In this document: piece by piece, positions 1-8,302 of the stretch
How positions within the stretch are numbered: position 1 is the stretch's first letter
Layout: each line of letters starts with the position of its first letter
Notes under the pieces: generated by a model
Told to the model about the DNA's origin: nothing
Databases searched by the model: none
What the model saw: only the letters and a program-made list of their open reading frames with translations
Translations under genes and position numbers: made by a program
Assembly: GCA_902788555.1 (NCBI GenBank)
Contig: CADAKQ010000022.1
Coordinates: forward strand, 1 to 40,293
DNA: 40,293 nt
Direction of reading: 5' to 3'
Origin: an uncultured Lachnospiraceae bacterium
GTDB lineage: Bacteria; Bacillota; Clostridia; Lachnospirales; Lachnospiraceae

Positions 1-179
1 ATGTTTTTTCATCCTGCCAAGATGAACACTCTAATCATACATCAGAGGTTTCTTTTTTTCTATTGACATTATTTCTGAATTACAGGAATGCTCCTTTTTT
101 AAATAATATCATAGGCATACTAATGCGTCAATACATTGTAATTACAACACAAAAATTCTATAGTGGGTAAATGCAATTA

Positions 180-207
180 TTGACAATTTAAAGAATTCAA
201 TTATAAT
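180..207 (+). promoter_or_regulatory. promoter with adjacent inverted repeat
   Basis: TTGACA (180-185) and TATAAT (202-207) are separated by 16 bp, a near-consensus housekeeping promoter. Immediately downstream, GTTAGT (208-213) and ACTAAC (218-223) form an inverted repeat around GAAA, overlapping the expected transcription start. It could be a repressor operator or a short 5' hairpin. The rest of 1-295 is A/T-rich and I see no gene in it. Confidence 0.65.
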
Positions 208-295
208 GTTAGTGAAAACTAACCATATGATACAAGATAAGGTAATTAATTATAGGTTTGGATTTATTGCCTTATAAAAATTGAAAGGACATACT

Positions 296-904
296 ATGAA
301 CATTATTTTTTTACTTGCTGCACTGGGACATATTTTTTGCGGAATAACAGATTGCCTTTTTGCATATACACCTAACGGAAGATTTGATATGAGGGATGCC
401 AAGGATAGCAAGAAAATGTCAGAGGTATTTGATGGAATGCCGTTAGAAAGACTGGAGCTAGCGAGTACACTTGGTGCGTTGGCACTTACCGTATCTTTAT
501 TTGGATTCCTTGAGCTCAGTAAATGGATGGATGATTTTTCACATACGGCTTCTGTGATAATGTATATATCCGGAATAGCATTTATCGTTCCAATCGTTGC
601 ACATCATATCTGCTGTGGCGTGGTCGAATGGTTTTTCGTTAAGCTCGGAAGAACCGAAGAAGCACTTTCACAGGTGCTTGATTTCTTCAAGAAAACCATA
701 ATTACCGCATATGTGGGTTATCTGGCGCTTGCAGTATTTTCTATCACGCTTGCAGTGGTTATACTCACAGGCAACACAGATCTTCCACGGTGGGCTGCGG
801 TTTTTACAACATTTCCTTTGTATCTGATTATTTCACCTACCAGGCTTCCGGCTAAAGGAAATATTGCAAATGCTGCGATGTTTATCTTTATGTTTCTGGC
901 ATAA
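296..904 (+). CDS. small multi-pass membrane protein, possibly DUF6796-like
   Basis: A 202-residue hydrophobic protein with about six predicted membrane segments (roughly residues 1-20, 55-75, 85-110, 135-165, 168-180, 188-202). An in-frame TTG lies at 281, but GAAAGGA (283-289) sits 6 bp before the ATG at 296, so that ATG is chosen. The opening MNIIFLLAALGHIFCGITD and an internal His-His-Ile-Cys-Cys stretch resemble an uncharacterised Firmicutes membrane family that I associate with DUF6796; this family call is weak. The protein ends abruptly after a hydrophobic stretch, so a few C-terminal residues may be missing. It has its own promoter, and no function can be assigned. Confidence 0.6.
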   Translation: MNIIFLLAALGHIFCGITDCLFAYTPNGRFDMRDAKDSKKMSEVFDGMPLERLELASTLGALALTVSLFGFLELSKWMDDFSHTASVIMYISGIAFIVPIVAHHICCGVVEWFFVKLGRTEEALSQVLDFFKKTIITAYVGYLALAVFSITLAVVILTGNTDLPRWAAVFTTFPLYLIISPTRLPAKGNIANAAMFIFMFLA

Positions 905-1076
905 TAGTTGTTTTGTATAATCAAGGAACAACTTTAAAAATACCGACACTGCTTTTAATTTATAATATTTTAATGATTTGTTCAATGTCATTATATAAAT
1001 TTGATATAACAAAGATAACAATATATGATACGTCAAAAATGTAAATTAATTATTAAAAAGTCAAGTCAAATTCTCC

Positions 1077-1105
1077 TTGCTAAAAAGTTATATATGAATT
1101 ATAAT
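1077..1105 (+). promoter_or_regulatory. promoter of the GH13-scrR-HAD unit
   Basis: TTGCTA (1077-1082) and TATAAT (1100-1105) are separated by 17 bp. The expected start falls near 1112, inside the 14-bp operator at 1112-1125, so a bound LacI-type protein should block initiation. The rest of 905-1076 is A/T-rich and shows no gene. Confidence 0.65.
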
Positions 1106-1111
1106 TATGTT

Positions 1112-1125
1112 TGAAAACGATTACA
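1112..1125 (+). promoter_or_regulatory. LacI-family (ScrR-type) operator, copy 1
   Basis: TGAAAACGATTACA is an imperfect palindrome with the central CG typical of LacI/CcpA-family sites. Its exact reverse complement occurs at 4926-4939, in front of the sucrose permease. The LacI-family gene at 3061 is the obvious binder. A catabolite-response element for CcpA is an alternative, because the two site types overlap in consensus. Confidence 0.7.
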
Positions 1126-1160
1126 TCAACGATACATTATAAAAAATGAGGAAGACAACT

Positions 1161-3008
1161 ATGATTAATAAAAAATGGGATAATACCTTTAAGGAGCGCC
1201 TTTCACAGTATTATGATGAGCTTAAATGGCTTTACTGTGAGCTTTATAACAATGACATGCAGGCGTTTGAGTACTTTGTAAACATGCTTTACGGATATTA
1301 TTCGAACAGAAGCGATGTCCTTAAGGACTGGGACGAGGCAAGAAATGTTGTAAAGGATTGGTTTGCCGGAAATGAAATGCTGGGTATGCTCATGTATACC
1401 AACTGCTTTGCAAAGGATTTAAAAGGTGTAAAAAAGCATCTTGATTATCTTTTGGAGTGTGGAGTTAATTATGTGCATCTTATGCCGCTTTTGGAAAGTC
1501 CGGAGGGAAGAAGTGACGGTGGATATGCCGTTTCTAATTTTAGAAAGGTTCAGCCGGAGCTTGGAACGATGGAGGATTTATCCAAGCTTACGGGAGAGTG
1601 TCATAGTCATGGAATGAGCGTTTGTCTTGATTTTGTTATGAATCATACAAGTGAGGACCATGAGTGGGCAGTACGTGCAAGAAAGGGTGAAAAGGAGTAT
1701 CAGGACAGATATTTCTTCTATGATAACTGGGATGTGCCAAATGAGTATGAAAAGACCGTCCCACAGGTATTTCCGCAGACCGCACCCGGCAATTTTTCAT
1801 GGTGTGAGGAAGCAAAAAAGGTGGTTATGACTACCTTCTACCCGTATCAATGGGATCTAAATTATCACAATCCGACTGTTTTCAACGATATGACTGCAAA
1901 TATGCTATACCTTTGTAATCAGGGCGTAGACATTATAAGACTGGATGCTGTTCCTTATGTATGGAAGGAGCTTGGAACCAGCTGCCGCAATCTTCCTCAG
2001 GTTCATTCACTGGTAAGAATTATGAGGATTGCAGCCGAGGTGGTATGTCCGGGAACTCTGCTTCTCGGAGAAGTAGTTATGGAGCCATCCAAGGTTGTAC
2101 CGTATTTTGGTTCTGTGGATAAGCCGGAATGTCATATGTTATATAATGTAACGACTATGGCAAGTACATGGCATACTGTCGCGACAAAGGATGTAAGACT
2201 TATGAAGCATCAGCTCGGAACCGTCTTTGCGCTTCCTAAGGAGTACGTATTTTTAAATTATTTAAGATGCCATGATGATATAGGCTGGGGACTTGATTAT
2301 GAATTCTTAAAGCAGTTTGGTATAGAGGAGGCGGCTCATAAAAAATACTTAAATGATTGCCTGTCGGGAAAAATCTATGGTTGTGACGGACGTGGAGAGC
2401 TATATAATGATGACCCTAAACTCAAGGATGCCAGACTTTGCGGGACTACAGCTTCCCTTTGTGGAATAGAAGCATCAGAATATGAGTTAAATCAGGAAAA
2501 GCTTGAAAAAGCTATAAATCTTGATATTATGCTTCATGCATTTTTACTTACCCAAAGTGGCATACCTGTTTTATACAGTGGTGATGAGGTAGGACAGCTC
2601 AATGATTACACATATCATGAGGACGAAAAAAAGGCGGATGACAGCAGATATCTTCATAGAGGAAACCTTGACTGGAAGAGCGTTGCAAAAAGGAAGAAAA
2701 AGGGAACAAGAGAAAACAGGATATTTACTAAGCTCCATGAGTTAATCGGACTTCGAACCAGGCACAGAGTATTTGAAAGTAATGCAGATACATGGATAGT
2801 TGAAACGTGGAATAATCATATACTGGGAATCGGAAGGTACTACAGGGGTGAAAAGCTTATAGCATTATTTAACTTTAATGACAGTCCGGAAACAGCATGG
2901 ATAGATGAAAAAGAGGATTATACAGATTTACTTTCAGGTGAAAAAATAAAAGCAAGAGCGGTAACACTGCCAGGAAATGGGTTTAAATGGATGCTGACAA
3001 CCTTTTAA
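1161..3008 (+). CDS. amylosucrase-family GH13 enzyme
   Basis: A 615-residue glycoside hydrolase family 13 protein, near the length of Neisseria amylosucrase. The N-terminal 80 residues form the helical domain typical of the amylosucrase subfamily. The (beta/alpha)8 barrel follows, with nucleophile Asp262 in RLDAVPYVWKELGTS, acid/base Glu304 in LLGEV and transition-state Asp372 in RCHDDIGWG. The motifs SGDEVGQLND and ADDSRYLHR also match amylosucrase. The family transfers glucose from sucrose to an alpha-1,4-glucan and releases fructose. There is no signal peptide, so it should be cytoplasmic. The ATG at 1161 is preferred over the one at 1146 because GAGGAAG (1148-1154) lies 6 bp upstream. It is first in a unit with scrR and a HAD phosphatase. 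Pairing with a PTS that phosphorylates sucrose is odd, so sucrose-6-phosphate may be the real substrate. Confidence 0.85.
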   Translation: MINKKWDNTFKERLSQYYDELKWLYCELYNNDMQAFEYFVNMLYGYYSNRSDVLKDWDEARNVVKDWFAGNEMLGMLMYTNCFAKDLKGVKKHLDYLLECGVNYVHLMPLLESPEGRSDGGYAVSNFRKVQPELGTMEDLSKLTGECHSHGMSVCLDFVMNHTSEDHEWAVRARKGEKEYQDRYFFYDNWDVPNEYEKTVPQVFPQTAPGNFSWCEEAKKVVMTTFYPYQWDLNYHNPTVFNDMTANMLYLCNQGVDIIRLDAVPYVWKELGTSCRNLPQVHSLVRIMRIAAEVVCPGTLLLGEVVMEPSKVVPYFGSVDKPECHMLYNVTTMASTWHTVATKDVRLMKHQLGTVFALPKEYVFLNYLRCHDDIGWGLDYEFLKQFGIEEAAHKKYLNDCLSGKIYGCDGRGELYNDDPKLKDARLCGTTASLCGIEASEYELNQEKLEKAINLDIMLHAFLLTQSGIPVLYSGDEVGQLNDYTYHEDEKKADDSRYLHRGNLDWKSVAKRKKKGTRENRIFTKLHELIGLRTRHRVFESNADTWIVETWNNHILGIGRYYRGEKLIALFNFNDSPETAWIDEKEDYTDLLSGEKIKARAVTLPGNGFKWMLTTF

Positions 3009-3060
3009 TTGTTTTTATTTTCAACATATAAATGTTCTAACAATAGGAGGAAAACACTAA

Positions 3061-4044
3061 ATGACTATTAAAGATGTGGCTAAGGAAGCCGGTGTTTCTT
3101 CTGCTGCAGTAAGCAGATATTTTAATGGGGGTTCTCTTAGCGAAGACAAAAAGGAAAAGATAAGTAAGGTGGTTGAGAAAAATCACTATGTTCCAAACCA
3201 GACTGCACAAAGTATGAGGACAGGAAAGAGCGGACAGATAGGAGTTATTATACCTAAAATCAACTCCGAATCATTTTCCCAGATTATGAAGGGAATCGCA
3301 AAAGCCATGGATAACTCGGATTATAATCTTATACTTGGCTGTACCTACGGAAAGCAGGAAAAGGAAGTGGAATATATTGAATCCATGCAAAGTAATAAGA
3401 TGGAGGGTATTTTGCTTATGGGTACAATTATGACACCATACCTTGCTACTGCGATTAAGAAGTGTAAAGTACCTATTGTTGTAACGGGACAGAATTTTGA
3501 AAATGTACCCTGTGTTTATTTTGATGACAAAAATGCCCTGTCGGATATGACAAGACTGATGCTTAGAAAGAGAAAGAAGCTTGCATATATTGGAGTAACC
3601 GAGGATGATTTGTCCGCAGGAAAAGCAAGAAAACAGGGTGTTGAAAGAGCACTTGAAGAAGCCGGTATAAACAAAGCATCATTAATTACAAAAATTTCGG
3701 ATTTTTCCATGGAGGGCGGATACGAAGCCATGAAAAGCTTAATTGATGAGGGTGCTTTGATTGACGGAGTTATATGTGCAACCGACCTTATCGCGCATGG
3801 TGCCATGCAGGCGATTAAGGAAGCCGGCAAAAAGATACCGAAGGATATTTCTTTAGCGGGAGTAGGCAACAGCTGGGCTGATATCATATCCGAGCCCGAG
3901 CTTACAACCGTTCGGCTGTTTTACGAGGAATGTGGAAAAACTGCCTTTGGTATGCTTAAGGAAATGATTGATTCACCGGAGAAAAAGCATGTAATAAGCA
4001 GAGTCATGCTTGGATATGAGATAATCGAAAGGGGGTCGATTTAA
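3061..4044 (+). CDS. scrR: LacI-family regulator, probable sucrose repressor ScrR
   Basis: A 327-residue LacI/GalR regulator. The N-terminal helix-turn-helix (residues 3-23, IKDVAKEAGVSSAAVSRYFN) and hinge helix (about 45-57) are followed by a periplasmic-binding-protein-like sensor domain starting at GQIGVIIPKI. It should bind the 14-bp operators at 1112-1125 and 4926-4939 and release them on sensing a sucrose-derived sugar or sugar phosphate. A GGAGG site (3046-3050) precedes the ATG. It lies 52 bp after the GH13 gene with no evident promoter, so it is probably co-transcribed and autoregulated. The family is certain; the ScrR assignment rests on the neighbours. Confidence 0.85.
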   Translation: MTIKDVAKEAGVSSAAVSRYFNGGSLSEDKKEKISKVVEKNHYVPNQTAQSMRTGKSGQIGVIIPKINSESFSQIMKGIAKAMDNSDYNLILGCTYGKQEKEVEYIESMQSNKMEGILLMGTIMTPYLATAIKKCKVPIVVTGQNFENVPCVYFDDKNALSDMTRLMLRKRKKLAYIGVTEDDLSAGKARKQGVERALEEAGINKASLITKISDFSMEGGYEAMKSLIDEGALIDGVICATDLIAHGAMQAIKEAGKKIPKDISLAGVGNSWADIISEPELTTVRLFYEECGKTAFGMLKEMIDSPEKKHVISRVMLGYEIIERGSI

Positions 4045-4046
4045 AG

Positions 4047-4862
4047 ATGAAGCTTATTTTTTTGGATATTGACGGAACATTGACAAAGGCAGGAGAAAAT
4101 ACCCCTCCTGACAGTGCGGTGTATGCGATAAAGATGGCTCAGGCAAAGGGTAATAAGGTATTTTTATGTACCGGACGTAACCTTGATATGCTGAAGCCTC
4201 TTTTAAAATACGGATTTGACGGTGTAGTAGGAAGCAGCGGTGGGTATGTAACTGTAGGTGATGAGGTACTTTTTGACTGCCCTATGACGGATGAACAAAG
4301 AGACACAGCTCTTGAGGTACTTCATAAAAACGGTGTTTTTTGTACCATAGAAGCAAAGGATGGATCCTGGGGAGATGACAACATGGATGAATTCCTAAAG
4401 GATCAGCCTGAAGGTAACAGTGAGATAGAAAGATGGAGAAAAGCATTATCGGAAAATCTTGGAATTAAAACCATGAAGGAATACAGCGGAAGTCCTATCT
4501 ACAAAATAATAATGATGTGTACGAAGGAAGAGCAGCTTGAAGAGGCAAAAAAGCTTTTGAGTGATGATTTTTCATTTGTTATCCAGGAGGTTAAGGCACA
4601 CAGCTGTATAAACGGCGAGCTTGTAAATAAAAAGTTTGATAAGGGACGCGGAGTAAAGCTTGTAAGGGATTATTACGGTCTTACCGATGAAGATACCTAT
4701 GGCTTCGGTGACAGTATGAATGATCTTGAAATGATGCAGACGGTGGGAACCTCCGTATGTATGGAAAACGGTGCAGATGCACTTAAGGAAATTGCGGATA
4801 TAGTGTGTCCTTCAGTCGAAAATGACGGTCTTGCAAAGGCATTTTCACAACTTGGTCTTTAA
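4047..4862 (+). CDS. Cof-type HAD-superfamily phosphatase
   Basis: A 271-residue HAD hydrolase of the Cof/class IIB type. Motif I is FLDIDGTLT with nucleophile Asp7 and acid Asp9. The cap domain occupies about residues 85-185, and motif IV is GFGDSMNDLEMM near residue 225. These enzymes dephosphorylate sugar phosphates or flavin nucleotides with Mg2+. The ATG is 2 nt after the scrR stop, and the ribosome site AAAGGGGG lies inside the end of scrR, so translation is probably coupled. In this locus a sugar phosphate such as sucrose-6-phosphate or fructose phosphate is a reasonable substrate guess, but nothing in the sequence proves it. Confidence 0.85.
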   Translation: MKLIFLDIDGTLTKAGENTPPDSAVYAIKMAQAKGNKVFLCTGRNLDMLKPLLKYGFDGVVGSSGGYVTVGDEVLFDCPMTDEQRDTALEVLHKNGVFCTIEAKDGSWGDDNMDEFLKDQPEGNSEIERWRKALSENLGIKTMKEYSGSPIYKIIMMCTKEEQLEEAKKLLSDDFSFVIQEVKAHSCINGELVNKKFDKGRGVKLVRDYYGLTDEDTYGFGDSMNDLEMMQTVGTSVCMENGADALKEIADIVCPSVENDGLAKAFSQLGL

Positions 4863-4886
4863 TAAAAAAAAGAATCTTTAAAACGG

Positions 4887-4915
4887 TTGACAGAGTATAA
4901 TATATGTGCTAATAT
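4887..4915 (+). promoter_or_regulatory. promoter of the sucrose permease operon
   Basis: TTGACA (4887-4892) and TAATAT (4910-4915) are separated by 17 bp. Transcription should start near 4922, just before the operator at 4926-4939. This shows that an in-frame TTG at 4887 lies in the -35 box and is not a start codon. Confidence 0.75.
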
Positions 4916-4925
4916 GAAAATACAT

Positions 4926-4939
4926 TGTAATCGTTTTCA
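4926..4939 (-). promoter_or_regulatory. LacI-family (ScrR-type) operator, copy 2
   Basis: TGTAATCGTTTTCA is the exact reverse complement of the site at 1112-1125. It sits just downstream of the predicted start of the permease transcript, a position suited to repression. Two identical 14-bp sites at two promoters of one functional locus strongly suggest a shared regulator. Confidence 0.75.
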
Positions 4940-4973
4940 AAATTATTTTTTATTCCAGAAGGGAGGAAAAAAC

Positions 4974-6914
4974 ATGGCACTTGATTACAGAAAGTGTGCA
5001 GAGGAGATAGTTTCTCACATCGGTGGCAGAGAAAATGTTGCTCAGGCTGCACATTGTGCTACGAGATTACGTCTTGTTATCAAGGATAATTCTAAAATTG
5101 ATAAGAAGGCACTCGAAAATGTTGAAGGAGTTAAAGGAATGTTCGAAAACAGCGGACAGCTCCAGCTCATCATTGGAACCGGAACGGTAAATAAGGTTTA
5201 TGATGAGTTCCTTGATGTAACAGGAATGACTGCAGCTACAAAGGACGACGTAAAAGCAGCGGCTGCAGCAAAACAGCCTGCATGGAAGAGGGCACTTAAG
5301 TCTGTCGGAGACGTATTTGTTCCTATACTTCCTGCTATCGTTGCATCCGGTCTTATGATGGGTGTTGTTGAGGCTCTTGGTAAAGCAATTCCTTCATTTG
5401 CATCTACGGATTGGTATTCATTCCTTGATATGGTTGCAAATACTGCATTTGCTTTCCTGCCTGTAATTGTCGCAGTCAGTGCGGCAAGAGTTTTCGGAGG
5501 AAATATCTTCCTTGCGGCAGTTATAGGTCTTATGATGGTTCACACAGGTCTTTTAAATGGTTGGAATGTAGGTAGTGAGGATGACATCAACAGCTTCTTT
5601 GGTATAACCACAGGTAAGATACCTACATGGAATCTGTTTGGAAACTTTAAGATAGGTGATTATGTAGTCGGTTCTATATCGAGACATGGTTACCAAGGTC
5701 ACGTTATCCCGGTTATGATAGCTATCTGGTTTATGAGTAAGATTGAAAAATGGCTTCATAAGCATGTAAATGAAATGATCGACCTTTTTGTAGTTCCTAT
5801 AGTTACAGTATTTTGTACCGCACTTTTCACATTTGTTGTAATCGGACCTATATTTGCAACACTTGAGAATTATGTTCTTAAGGGTGCCGAGTGGCTCGTT
5901 CAGTTCCCACCCGGAGCTATGCTTATGGGCGCACTTTATCCGGCAACCGTTGTTATGGGTCTTCACCATATGTACAATGTTATTGAAGCAGGTATGCTTT
6001 CATCTGTCGGTCTTAACACATGGATGCCGATCGCTTCAGCAGCTAACTTCGCACAGTTTGGTGCCTGCCTTGCTGTAGGTATCAAATGCAGACAGGCAAA
6101 GCTTAAGACAGTTGCCATCCCATCATCTATGTCAGCAGCATTGGGTATCACTGAGCCTGCAATATTTGGTGTAAACTTCAGATTTATGAAGCCGTTTGTA
6201 TTTGGTATGATAGGTGGTGCCTGTGGTGCAGTATTTGGAGCAATTACCAAGATTGGTGCAACAGCATACGGTGTAACCGGTATCCCTGGATATCTTACAA
6301 TAGATAATGCAGGTATATATACAGTTCTTCTTCTTATCTCAGGTGGTATAGCATTTTTACTTACCATGTTATTCTGGAAAGAGGATAACGGTGAAGAAAC
6401 CGGAGATATCGCTAAGAGCGCAGCAGCTAAAGCTTCTGATGAAAAGACTCCTGCAAAGGATGACAAGGCAGGAGAGGAAATCGTAGCAAAAACAGTTATC
6501 AGCTGTTCAGCAGGTGAAATCGGACAGCCTACAAAGGGTAAGATAACTCCTTACACTGAGATAAAGGATGAAACCTTTGCATCGGGTGTACTCGGACAGG
6601 GCGTAGGTATCGAACCTGACGAAGGAGTTGTATATGCCCCTATGGATGGTGAGATAAGCTCTGTTGCAGAGAGCAAGCATGCTATAGGTATCACGGGTGC
6701 AGAGGATATGGAGCTTCTTATCCATGTCGGAGTTGATACAGTTGAGATGAAGGGCGACGGATTTAATACTCTTGTTGCCGAAGGCGATAAGGTTGTCAAA
6801 GGACAGAAGATTATGGAATTTGACAAGGCTAAGATTAAGGCGGCAGGAAAGCCTGATACGGTTGTTGTTCTTCTTACTAACAGTGATGATTATGAGGATT
6901 TAAAATTATCATAA
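4974..6914 (+). CDS. scrA: sucrose-type PTS permease, EIIBCA
   Basis: A 646-residue PTS permease of the glucose/sucrose superfamily that takes up and phosphorylates sugar. Domain order is B-C-A. EIIB (about 1-90) has phospho-Cys28 in AAHCATRLRL. EIIC (about 100-480) holds around ten membrane segments and the motif ALGITEPAIFGVNFR. A charged, Ala/Lys-rich linker follows, and then a glucose-type EIIA (about 510-646) with active His584 in LLIHVGVDTVEMKG. The ATG at 4974 follows GGGAGG (4960-4965); translation from 4887 would read through the promoter. Sucrose specificity is inferred from the fructokinase and GH32 genes nearby. Trehalose or beta-glucoside permeases share this architecture. Confidence 0.88.
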   Translation: MALDYRKCAEEIVSHIGGRENVAQAAHCATRLRLVIKDNSKIDKKALENVEGVKGMFENSGQLQLIIGTGTVNKVYDEFLDVTGMTAATKDDVKAAAAAKQPAWKRALKSVGDVFVPILPAIVASGLMMGVVEALGKAIPSFASTDWYSFLDMVANTAFAFLPVIVAVSAARVFGGNIFLAAVIGLMMVHTGLLNGWNVGSEDDINSFFGITTGKIPTWNLFGNFKIGDYVVGSISRHGYQGHVIPVMIAIWFMSKIEKWLHKHVNEMIDLFVVPIVTVFCTALFTFVVIGPIFATLENYVLKGAEWLVQFPPGAMLMGALYPATVVMGLHHMYNVIEAGMLSSVGLNTWMPIASAANFAQFGACLAVGIKCRQAKLKTVAIPSSMSAALGITEPAIFGVNFRFMKPFVFGMIGGACGAVFGAITKIGATAYGVTGIPGYLTIDNAGIYTVLLLISGGIAFLLTMLFWKEDNGEETGDIAKSAAAKASDEKTPAKDDKAGEEIVAKTVISCSAGEIGQPTKGKITPYTEIKDETFASGVLGQGVGIEPDEGVVYAPMDGEISSVAESKHAIGITGAEDMELLIHVGVDTVEMKGDGFNTLVAEGDKVVKGQKIMEFDKAKIKAAGKPDTVVVLLTNSDDYEDLKLS

Positions 6915-6964
6915 AATCATCAAAAAATGATGGAATATAAACAGAGATTATATTAAAATATATT

Positions 6965-6988
6965 TAATCACCGACATAACGGTGGTTA
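6965..6988 (+). other. hairpin between permease and HPr genes
   Basis: TAATCACCG (6965-6973) pairs with CGGTGGTTA (6980-6988) over a six-base loop, with one U-G pair. No U-run follows, so it is not a classical terminator. It may be an mRNA-stability or processing element that sets a different level for HPr. Confidence 0.4.
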
Positions 6989-7023
6989 CAGGTAAAAAAT
7001 TATATCAATTATGGAGGTAGACT

Positions 7024-7281
7024 ATGAAAGAGATTAAGTATGTTATCACAGATGAGGTTGGAATCCATGCACGTCCGGCAGGACTCTTGGTTCAGGAGGC
7101 TAAGAAGTTTACCAGCACAATCACATTTATAAAGGGTGAGAAGAGTGCAAAGGCTACATCACTTATGAAGCTCATGGGTATGGGTATCGTAAAGGGTGAT
7201 GAGGTTACAATCACTGTTGAAGGTGAAGATGAAGAGGCAGCAGCTGCTGCAATTGAAAGCTTTATGAAAGCTAACTTTTAG
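7024..7281 (+). CDS. ptsH: HPr phosphocarrier protein
   Basis: An 85-residue HPr. His15 lies in VGIHARPAG and accepts phosphate from Enzyme I. Ser46 lies in KATSLMKLMGMG and aligns with the regulatory serine that HPr kinase modifies in Firmicutes. A TGGAGG ribosome site (7013-7018) precedes the ATG. Placement directly after the permease, with Enzyme I two genes downstream, makes the locus self-sufficient for phosphotransfer. Whether it is the only HPr of the cell or a dedicated copy cannot be told from this window. Confidence 0.93.
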   Translation: MKEIKYVITDEVGIHARPAGLLVQEAKKFTSTITFIKGEKSAKATSLMKLMGMGIVKGDEVTITVEGEDEEAAAAAIESFMKANF

Positions 7282-7291
7282 TGAGTAAAAA

Positions 7292-7325
7292 TATCGGGGT
7301 TTTCTTATATTGGAAAACCCCGATA
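7292..7325 (+). terminator. strong hairpin after the HPr gene
   Basis: A perfect 13-bp stem (7292-7304 with 7313-7325) closes an eight-base loop. The following sequence is only moderately U-rich (GTATTAAATTT), so termination may be partial. It could insulate or down-modulate the fructokinase and Enzyme I genes. Confidence 0.6.
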
Positions 7326-7411
7326 GTATTAAATTTGGAATATGTTACTTTAGTATATGCTTATTTTGACATTAAGCTTATTTGATTTTAATTTAAATGG
7401 AGGAAACAGGT

Positions 7412-8281
7412 TTGATATATGGAGCTTTGGAAGCCGGCGGAACCAAGATGGTTTGCGCTATAGGAGATGAAACCGGAAGGATTATCGAGCAGATATCCGT
7501 TCCTACTACAACTCCTGATGAAACTATGCCGGCAATAATAGATTATTTTAAGGATAAGAATATAAAAGCCTTGGGTATAGCCTGCTTTGGTCCTGTTGAC
7601 CTTGACAAATCTTCGGAAACATATGGCCATTTTCTTAAAACTCCTAAGCTTGCATGGAGAGATTTTGATATGGTTGGAACCATGAAAAATGCATTAAATG
7701 TTCCGATTGGTTTTGATACAGATGTAAACGGTTCACTTTTGGGTGAGGTTACATGGGGTGCTGCCAAGGGTGTTTCAGATGTAATATATATCACAATCGG
7801 TACCGGAGTTGGCGGCGGAATATGGACAAACGGCGGACTTGTACACGGAATGCTTCATCCTGAGCTCGGACATATGAAGCTGATAAAACCGGCAAATGAT
7901 ACTTATGAATGCAGATGTCCGTATCATGATTCCTGCTTTGAGGGACTTTCCTGCGGACTTGCGGTTGAGGAAAGATGGAATGCGAAGGCAAAAGATCTTG
8001 CAGACAAAGACGAGGTATGGGAGCTTGAAAGCTATTATATAGCTCAGGCACTTACCAATCTCATTTTTATCTTAAGTCCTAAGAAGATAATTTTAGGCGG
8101 AGGGATTATGCATCAGATGCAGCTATTTCCTCTTATCAGGAAAAAAGTACTTGAAAACATAAACGACTATATCGTAACAAAGGAATTGGAAGACATAGAT
8201 AACTATATAATTCCTGCCGGTTTAAATGATGACCAGGGAATTATGGGAGCTATAAAGCTTGCTATGGATGCCGATTCATAG
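7412..8281 (+). CDS. scrK: ROK-family fructokinase
   Basis: A 289-residue ROK sugar kinase of the Firmicutes fructokinase type. It would phosphorylate the fructose released from sucrose or sucrose-6-phosphate. Visible motifs are the phosphate loop YGALEAGGTK at the N-terminus, the catalytic-region glycine string IGTGVGGGIW, the ROK signature region GMLHPELGH and the Zn-binding C-R-C-P-Y-H-D-S-C cluster. An ATG at 7397 is in frame but overlaps the ribosome site GGAGG (7399-7403). The TTG at 7412 has correct 8-bp spacing and gives the usual family N-terminus, so it is chosen. Confidence 0.88.
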   Translation: MIYGALEAGGTKMVCAIGDETGRIIEQISVPTTTPDETMPAIIDYFKDKNIKALGIACFGPVDLDKSSETYGHFLKTPKLAWRDFDMVGTMKNALNVPIGFDTDVNGSLLGEVTWGAAKGVSDVIYITIGTGVGGGIWTNGGLVHGMLHPELGHMKLIKPANDTYECRCPYHDSCFEGLSCGLAVEERWNAKAKDLADKDEVWELESYYIAQALTNLIFILSPKKIILGGGIMHQMQLFPLIRKKVLENINDYIVTKELEDIDNYIIPAGLNDDQGIMGAIKLAMDADS

Positions 8282-8302
8282 GATTAATAAGGGGGTAAGC
8301 GT

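Noticed and set aside
1161-3008. Sucrose phosphorylase (GH13_18)
   Set aside because: The length, the N-terminal helical domain, the TSCRNLPQVH region and RCHDDIGWG match amylosucrase; sucrose phosphorylases are about 120 residues shorter and lack these.
4887-4973. N-terminal extension of the sucrose permease
   Set aside because: The in-frame TTG at 4887 lies in the -35 box, and the extension contains the -10 and operator; the ATG at 4974 has a strong ribosome site.
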